14,282 nucleotides of DNA from NCBI GenBank assembly GCA_002784365.1, contig PFKY01000007.1, positions 1 to 14,282 of the forward strand. Direction: 5' to 3'. The stretch is from Candidatus Wolfebacteria bacterium CG_4_10_14_0_8_um_filter_39_64. GTDB taxonomy: Bacteria > Patescibacteriota > Minisyncoccia > UBA6257 > UBA9933. Shown piece by piece: positions 12,230 through 14,282 of this stretch (within the stretch, counting starts at the first letter, position 1; every line of letters begins with the position of its first letter). Below the pieces are notes generated by a model. That model ran no database searches, was not told the DNA's origin, and worked only from the letters and a program-made list of their open reading frames with translations. The position numbers and the translations under genes are program-made.

Positions 12230-12586
12230 ATGTTGGCCAAAAAATTTCGTCTTCCGATCCAGTCGTGGATGAACCCCATTAGAAATAAAATTTCTAACGG
12301 GGTGAAAGATAAAAACAAAAAGGCAATTACTAAAAAAGGTAATTTTTTTATTGTGAAAGTCCTGCCCAATAATTTGGGCTTCAGTCGGTTTGGGGCGATA
12401 ATCGGTTTAAGGACCGCGAAAAAAGCCTCCCGACGCAATTACCTGAAAAGAACAATCTTTGATTTCATCCGCTTGAACAATTTTCATCTAAGGCCCGGAA
12501 AAGATTTTCTGATAATCGTTTTGCCGGCTGCCGGTCAATCGGCAAAGACCGACATTGAAAAAGAATTAAATTTATTATTATCATAA
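12230..12586 (+). CDS. rnpA: RnpA, RNase P protein subunit, with an 11-residue palindrome-encoded insertion
   Basis: A 118-residue protein component of RNase P, which helps the catalytic RNA bind and cleave pre-tRNA 5' leaders. It starts MLAKKFRLP; after the insertion come KKGNFFIVKVLPNNLGFSRFGAIIGL, the RNA-binding RNR-type motif KKASRRNYLKR (usual form RNRIKR) and the C-terminal GKDFLIIVLPAAG followed by a final helix. Residues 15-25 (NPIRNKISNGV) are encoded by a 31-bp palindromic element plus a 2-bp duplication, 33 bases in all, so the frame is kept. Without it the protein would read RLPIQSWMKDKNKKAITKKGNFF, giving the normal distance between the RL start and the first beta strand. The insertion would lie in the N-terminal helix/loop region. 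No Shine-Dalgarno site is seen; yidC follows 3 bases later. Confidence 0.93.
   Translation: MLAKKFRLPIQSWMNPIRNKISNGVKDKNKKAITKKGNFFIVKVLPNNLGFSRFGAIIGLRTAKKASRRNYLKRTIFDFIRLNNFHLRPGKDFLIIVLPAAGQSAKTDIEKELNLLLS
12273..12303. mobile_element. 31-bp palindromic insertion inside rnpA (ACCCC family, short form)
   Basis: The arms ACCCCATTAGAAAT (12273-12286) and ATTTCTAACGGGGT (12290-12303) pair with one A-C mismatch around an AAA loop. The outer 10 bases match the ends of the 139-bp and 100-bp elements except for one base in the left arm. A 2-bp duplication GA flanks it (12271-12272 and 12304-12305, the latter read as G-A). Element plus duplication is 33 bases, exactly 11 codons, with no stop in the frame used. 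Confidence 0.75.
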
Positions 12587-12589
12587 TTT

Positions 12590-13321
12590 ATGGCTAATCT
12601 ATTTCACGAAATTTTATATCGTCCCCTGTTCAACGCATTGATATTTCTTTATCAAAACGTTTCTTTTCACGATTTAGGAGTGGCTATTATTTTTCTGACA
12701 ATTATTATCCGGCTGATTTTATTCCCTCTGTTTTATAAAGGCGCCAAAGACCAGGCAATTATGCAGCGCTTGGCGCCCAAAATTAAAGAAATTCAAAACA
12801 ATCATAAAAATGACCGGGAAAAACAAGCTAAGGCCTTAATGGACCTTTATCGTCAGCACAAAGTTAACCCTTTTTCCGGCTTTTTATTGCTTCTTATTCA
12901 ATTGCCGATCCTAATTGCCCTTTATCGGGTTTTTCTGAGTGGGTTTTCGGCCGAAATCCTAAGCAATTTATATTCTTTTATCTCGACTCCCGATGTTTTA
13001 AATTACACTTTTTTGGGAGTTATTGATTTGGGCAAAAGAAATATTTTTATTGTCATTGCCGCCGCCGTTGTCCAATATTTTCAGGGAAAACTGTCAGTGG
13101 TAAAAACCAACAAACCCCTTAAAGACCTGACCACGACCGAAAGGATGAGCCGACAGATGATTTACTTCGGGCCTATCCTGACGATAGTTTTTTTGTATTT
13201 TTTCAATCTTCCTTCAGCTGTGGCTCTTTATTGGTTGACAACTTCCGCTTTTTCGGTTATTCAACAGATGATGATTAACAAAAGAATTTCCAAAAATTTT
13301 GATGGAACAACTACAAGATAA
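12590..13321 (+). CDS. yidC: YidC/Oxa1-family membrane protein insertase
   Basis: A 243-residue insertase that helps place membrane proteins into the cytoplasmic membrane, alone or with Sec. It has the five-segment Oxa1 core: a segment near 13-24, LGVAIIFLTIIIRLILFPLF (29-48) with the conserved groove arginine R41, a charged cytoplasmic hairpin rich in Lys (about 50-92), SGFLLLLIQLPILIALYRVF (97-116), IFIVIAAAVVQYFQGKL (about 146-162) and the final pair around FGPILTIVFLYFFNLPSAVALYWLTTS. The large periplasmic domain of Gram-negative YidC is absent, and so is a lipobox. It starts 3 bases after rnpA and overlaps jag by 20 bases, so the three genes are translated as one unit. Confidence 0.95.
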   Translation: MANLFHEILYRPLFNALIFLYQNVSFHDLGVAIIFLTIIIRLILFPLFYKGAKDQAIMQRLAPKIKEIQNNHKNDREKQAKALMDLYRQHKVNPFSGFLLLLIQLPILIALYRVFLSGFSAEILSNLYSFISTPDVLNYTFLGVIDLGKRNIFIVIAAAVVQYFQGKLSVVKTNKPLKDLTTTERMSRQMIYFGPILTIVFLYFFNLPSAVALYWLTTSAFSVIQQMMINKRISKNFDGTTTR

Positions 13322-13736
13322 TTTAAAAAAGTTAATTGGGCTGATGGGCTTTACCGATTTTTCCGTTAATTACGAAGAAGGAAGCAATCGTTTTTTGATT
13401 TTTATCAACGAGGGTGATTTTTTTAAAAAGTTTCTCCCGAGCTTTGTCACCAACTTGAATTATTTAGTCAGATTAATGGCCAGTAAAACCGGTGAAGAGA
13501 GGACGGCCTTTATTGATATAAATAATTACCGCCGAGAACGAGAAGGTTTAATTTTGGAATTAGCGCGAGCAGCTGCCCGGAAAGCTGCCGCCACAAAACA
13601 AGAAGTGCCTTTGCCGGCAATGAACGCCTATGAGCGTCGTCTAATTCATTTGGAACTATCCTCTCATCCCGATGTCCGGACCGAAAGCGTTGGTGAAGGA
13701 AGAGATAGATATATAATAATAAAACCCATCCAGTAA
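13302..13736 (+). CDS. jag: Jag/KhpB-family RNA-binding protein (KH and R3H domains)
   Basis: A 144-residue cytoplasmic RNA-binding protein usually found just after yidC. The middle part, LNYLVRLMASKTGEERTAFID through INNYRREREGLILELA, matches the KH-type domain of Jag. The C-terminal R3H domain is seen in PLPAMNAYERRLIHLELSSHP and DRYIIIKP. The N-terminal Jag-N domain found in longer homologues is missing, so this is the compact form. The ATG at 13302 is preferred over an adjacent TTG at 13299. It overlaps the end of yidC by 20 bases. The stop lies 2 bases from the stop of the convergent exonuclease gene. Homologues affect cell division and wall synthesis in Firmicutes; whether that holds here is not known. 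Confidence 0.92.
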   Translation: MEQLQDNLKKLIGLMGFTDFSVNYEEGSNRFLIFINEGDFFKKFLPSFVTNLNYLVRLMASKTGEERTAFIDINNYRREREGLILELARAAARKAAATKQEVPLPAMNAYERRLIHLELSSHPDVRTESVGEGRDRYIIIKPIQ

Positions 13737-13738
13737 GT

Positions 13739-14282
13739 TCACTGAATCCTACTTATTAAACTTTTAAATCCCAATTTCTCGAAGTAAGAAATAAGATTTT
13801 CTTTCGGCAAACTCTCGCGCTTTAATTCGGAAAGATCTCTGACATCAAGAGGAGCATCGCATTTTAGTTGGGCTAAATTTTTTGAAAGCAATGCTTGTTC
13901 CTTGAATTTGGTAATTTTGAGATAATTTTTATCCAGCTGGCCGTTTTCCAAAAAATTTTCCAAACTTTTATATTCTTTAATTAAAGGAATGGCGGTTTTC
14001 GGTCCAATGCCGGGCACGCCCGGAATGTTATCCGAGGGGTCGCCGACCAAACCCTTGAAATCCGAAATTTGATTAGGAGCTAATCCTTGATAACGTTGTT
14101 TTACCGCCTCCTCATTGTAAATTATCGTGTCGCTGATGCCCTTTTTAAAGGTTTCCGAGACGATCTTGTCGTCTTTTACTAATTGAAGCGAATCCAAATC
14201 GCCGGTTAAAATCACAATTTTTAAATCCGGTATTTTTTTAAAATTTTCAACCGCTGTTCCAATTAAATCATCGGCCTCAAGC
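13739..14282 (-). CDS. 5'-3' exonuclease (PolA N-terminal/FEN-like nuclease), 5' end outside the window
   Basis: 180 residues of the C-terminal part of a 5'-nuclease of the PolA/ExoIX type, which removes RNA primers and 5' flaps during Okazaki fragment processing and repair. The visible part starts LEADDLIGTAVENF, carrying metal-binding acids, then VILTGDLDSLQLV with further acids, then the helix-hairpin-helix region GLVGDPSDNIPGVPGIGPKTA. The frame is open to the window edge, so a GTG at 14215 is internal and not the start. The protein ends ISYFEKLGFKSLISRIQ, where PolA would continue into its 3'-5' exonuclease and polymerase domains. It is therefore either a stand-alone nuclease or a split PolA. 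It converges on jag with a 2-base gap. Confidence 0.92.
   Translation of the reverse strand, partial: LEADDLIGTAVENFKKIPDLKIVILTGDLDSLQLVKDDKIVSETFKKGISDTIIYNEEAVKQRYQGLAPNQISDFKGLVGDPSDNIPGVPGIGPKTAIPLIKEYKSLENFLENGQLDKNYLKITKFKEQALLSKNLAQLKCDAPLDVRDLSELKRESLPKENLISYFEKLGFKSLISRIQ

Noticed and set aside
12223..12438. 71-codon minus-strand ORF opposite rnpA
   Set aside because: It is the complement of a real RnpA frame and of the palindrome; the palindrome is open in several frames, which explains it.
1..14282. CRISPR array, tRNA or rRNA genes, complete insertion sequence
   Set aside because: No regularly spaced direct repeats, no cloverleaf-like segments, no rRNA-like stretches and no transposase frame were seen on either strand.

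Overview
The window is a gene-dense, AT-rich bacterial chromosome segment that most resembles the Candidate Phyla Radiation (Patescibacteria, probably a Parcubacteria-type lineage). The signs are the oriC-linked block dnaN-dnaA / rpmH-rnpA-yidC-jag, a short two-part YebC, a 45-residue L34, a RuvC shorter than usual, a stand-alone 5'-nuclease domain, a lamin-tail-domain protein, and almost no Shine-Dalgarno sequences in front of the housekeeping genes. UGA acts as a normal stop (yebC, dnaA, exonuclease), so this is not a code-25 organism. The lineage call is an inference from gene content, not from a search.

Layout. 1-1845 (minus strand): a 5' fragment of tsaE, a tail-anchored lamin-tail-domain protein, and ruvB, whose stop overlaps the start of the lamin-tail gene. 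1846-2097: a 32-bp palindromic insertion, a sigma70-like promoter and a candidate structured non-coding RNA (plus strand) that ends tail-to-tail with pilB (2096-3835, minus). 3881-5575: a distinct island with a 28-codon ORF, a consensus promoter and two lipoprotein genes. All three ORFs carry near-perfect Shine-Dalgarno sites, unlike the rest of the window, and intrinsic terminators bound the island. 5579-6718: yebC-ruvC, probably started from a leaderless promoter. 6719-9180: a 139-bp inverted-repeat element, a 55-residue acidic ORF and a class A penicillin-binding protein. 9177-11811 (minus): dnaN and dnaA. 11884-11983: a second, 100-bp copy of the element. 12043-13736: rpmH-rnpA-yidC-jag. 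13739-14282 (minus): a 5'-3' exonuclease domain, cut by the window edge.

Functional themes: chromosome replication initiation and the clamp (DnaA, DnaN), Holliday-junction processing (RuvB, RuvC), 5'-flap/RNA-primer nuclease, tRNA modification (TsaE), ribosome and RNase P components (L34, RnpA), membrane protein insertion (YidC, Jag), peptidoglycan synthesis (PBP1A-like) and type IV pilus or secretion ATPase (PilB).

The most interesting signal is a family of small palindromic insertions with ACCCCGT...ACGGGGT ends. Four occupied sites (1861, 6719, 11884, 12273) are each flanked by a different 2-bp direct duplication (TG, AA, CA, GA). One sits in frame inside rnpA and adds an 11-residue peptide to the RNase P protein. 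Two long copies share internal hairpins and look like a non-autonomous mobile element. Other large palindromes (236-259, 693-732 inside the lamin-tail gene, 5579-5620) may belong to further families. The second signal is the lipoprotein island with its strong ribosome binding sites, heptamer repeats and small ORF.
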